Shown: positions 12,952 to 14,073 of the stretch, one piece after another
Numbering within the stretch: the first letter of the stretch is position 1
Layout of the letters: each line of letters begins with the position of its first letter
NCBI GenBank assembly: GCA_963693635.1
Contig: CAVOBC010000096.1
Coordinates: 1-14,073 of the forward strand
DNA from: CAVOBC01 sp963693635
GTDB taxonomy: Bacteria; Pseudomonadota; Gammaproteobacteria; Pseudomonadales; Azotimanducaceae
DNA length: 14,073 nt
Direction: 5' to 3'
Notes under the pieces: generated by a model
Told to the model about the DNA's origin: nothing
Database searches by the model: none
The model's input: only the letters and a program-made list of their open reading frames with translations
Translations under genes and position numbers: made by a program

Positions 12952-13857
12952 TCAGTCCTCGATCTCGTCGTGCCCGTCATCACCCCCGACGACTCCTTGC
13001 ACGTTGACGACTCCTTGCACGTTTGCCCAGTCGATGCAGAGCGCATTCGCCTCGCGAACGATAACGAGGTGGAAGAACGGCAGGGCCATGACCACGAGTA
13101 ACTCGAGCGCGTCTACATAGCCAGCCGGCATCGCGCCAAACGAAGCGAGCAGCATCACGACACCGATGACCCCCGCAAGACTGAGAAAGCCACCGTAGCG
13201 GCCCAATCCATGTTGACGCATGCGCAACATGATATAGGCCCGCATGAAACTGTCGAAGCGCCGACTTGATTTGACGTAAATCCGTCCCGCCGATTTCGGC
13301 CATTCAGCGAGCACCGGCCGCGCGTAGTACGGCCACCAGAACCAGCCGGCAACCACATAACACACGCTGGTCAGCAGCATCGAGATCTTCGACACCTCGG
13401 GTGTCAACGGCTTCCCCGCAAAGCCGAGCAGCATCATCCAGGCGATCCCGAAAATCAGCGTCCAGCCACACACCATGAGCGCAAAACGGATCTGGCTGAG
13501 GAGGCGCGTCAGGCGACCCTCACCACTCAACTCATAGATGCCGATAGCGATGCCAGCGCCGCGTTGATAGAGCGGCAGCATCAGGACAAGCAGCGGCAAT
13601 CGATAAGTCGGGTCATCGACGACAAGCAGCACCGCGACGGTGCCGGCCATCGGTCCAAGGAACGCACCGAGAAGGCGTCCAATGCTGCGGACCAATCGCC
13701 ATCCGGGCGATAGCGAAGGATCGCCGCCGTGCGCCTCGTCGCTGATCCCCGTTGGGTCCATGTCAGTTGGGTCGATGTCAGTGCCGATGTCAGTTGCACC
13801 GATGTCAGTTGCACCGATATCAGTTGCCATTGGGGGCGACGTCGTTTCTTCAGCCAT
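12952..13857 (-). CDS. integral membrane protein with repeat-bearing N- and C-terminal tails, unknown function
   Basis: The 301-residue protein has a soluble, acidic N-terminus (1-50) followed by about six hydrophobic segments: roughly 60-80, 87-108, 125-147, 158-178, 222-247 and 250-268. Between the fourth and fifth lies a basic loop (VKSSRRFDSFMRAYIMLRMR). The N-terminal tail contains short repeats (ATDIGATDIGATDIG, then TDIDPTDMDP) and the C-terminal tail repeats NVQGVV twice before an acidic end (GGDDGHDEIED). I do not recognise the family and see no transport or catalytic motif. It is convergent with the dehalogenase gene, ending 55 bases from it. The next minus-strand gene ends 71 bases upstream of its start, so the two membrane proteins may be cotranscribed. 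No strong ribosome binding site is seen before ATG 13857. Confidence 0.7.
   Translation of the reverse strand: MAEETTSPPMATDIGATDIGATDIGTDIDPTDMDPTGISDEAHGGDPSLSPGWRLVRSIGRLLGAFLGPMAGTVAVLLVVDDPTYRLPLLVLMLPLYQRGAGIAIGIYELSGEGRLTRLLSQIRFALMVCGWTLIFGIAWMMLLGFAGKPLTPEVSKISMLLTSVCYVVAGWFWWPYYARPVLAEWPKSAGRIYVKSSRRFDSFMRAYIMLRMRQHGLGRYGGFLSLAGVIGVVMLLASFGAMPAGYVDALELLVVMALPFFHLVIVREANALCIDWANVQGVVNVQGVVGGDDGHDEIED
12988..13023 (-). repeat. 18-base tandem duplication in the membrane protein C-terminus
   Basis: GACGACTCCTTGCACGTT occurs twice head to tail (12988-13005 and 13006-13023), encoding NVQGVV twice. The copies are identical, so the duplication is recent or homogenised. It keeps the reading frame. 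Confidence 0.75.
13751..13822 (-). repeat. 15-base coding tandem repeat in the membrane protein N-terminus
   Basis: Five units with the pattern GTTGxxxCxATRTCA run at 13751-13765, 13766-13780, 13781-13792 (12 bases), 13793-13807 and 13808-13822. They encode DxTD-type repeats (ATDIG, DPTDM). All units are multiples of three, so copy-number change keeps the frame. Confidence 0.75.
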
Positions 13858-13928
13858 GGCCGATAATCCGCAGCGCCCATGCGCCGTTCAAGATACTGTT
13901 CAACCGCTTCCCCCGACCAGACGGATCC

Positions 13929-14073
13929 TCAAAGGCCTGCCGGGTGCGCCGGTTCGTGCACCGGCATGCCCCTCGCAGCGTTGTAGGCCCAGAATCCGAT
14001 CAGCGACCCGAAGACAAGCTGTAGCGGCGCAATGACGAGGACTGGAACGGCAAGCATCCAATCGCCGAGTTCA
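13929..14073 (-). CDS. membrane protein, C-terminal end (partial)
   Basis: On the minus strand a frame open from the window edge ends at TGA (13929-13931) after 47 codons. It contains a strong hydrophobic helix, MLAVPVLVIAPLQLVFGSLI then GFWAYNAARG, followed by a short soluble tail ending HPAGL. The start lies outside the window. It reads in the same direction as the 12952-13857 membrane protein gene, with 71 bases between them, so the two may form an operon. Too little is visible for a family call. Confidence 0.6.
   Translation of the reverse strand, partial: ELGDWMLAVPVLVIAPLQLVFGSLIGFWAYNAARGMPVHEPAHPAGL

Overview
The window reads as a moderately GC-rich proteobacterial chromosome, most likely a marine or sediment gammaproteobacterium. 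That guess rests on general protein character, a cytochrome c5-type lipoprotein and REP/MITE-like palindromes beginning GGGGTCAG. It is an inference and cannot be fixed without a search. The region is accessory in nature: intact catabolic or redox genes alternate with decaying genes, and an integrated-element remnant sits at the left end.

Left end (1-2932): the C-terminus of a short-chain dehydrogenase is followed by the 3' half of a tRNA-Asn(GTT), a typical attachment-site scar. Against it, on the minus strand, lie the C-terminal part of a large serine recombinase (truncated, with an in-frame amber codon), a short unknown ORF, and a primase/helicase-like AAA+ ATPase gene broken by a one-base frameshift. 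Together these look like the eroded end of a tRNA-associated integrative element.

Middle (3012-8015): an intact TauD/TfdA-type dioxygenase is followed by two degraded minus-strand genes, an unidentified C-terminal remnant and an internally deleted DUF2961 (GH172-type) gene. A plus-strand group of three exported proteins comes next: a cytochrome c5-like lipoprotein, a Tat-signal FAD-linked sugar-lactone oxidase whose start overlaps the cytochrome stop (ATGA), and a Tat-signal PLP enzyme of the D-threonine aldolase/D-serine dehydratase fold. They look like one operon making a periplasmic oxidation module in which the cytochrome would take electrons from the flavoenzyme.

Right half (8016-14073): a Baeyer-Villiger-type flavin monooxygenase is bracketed by two copies of a palindromic element; a third copy lies at 4029-4102. 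Next come a GAF-SpoIIE phosphatase gene interrupted by an in-frame TAA, a cluster of three hairpins, about 450 bases without a recognisable gene, a type II haloacid dehalogenase-like hydrolase, and two minus-strand membrane protein genes, the second cut by the window edge.

The most interesting signals are the covarying palindromic repeat family, the three-gene exported redox module with its metal-site-lacking PLP enzyme, and the recombinase reading frame that ends inside a tRNA anticodon loop.
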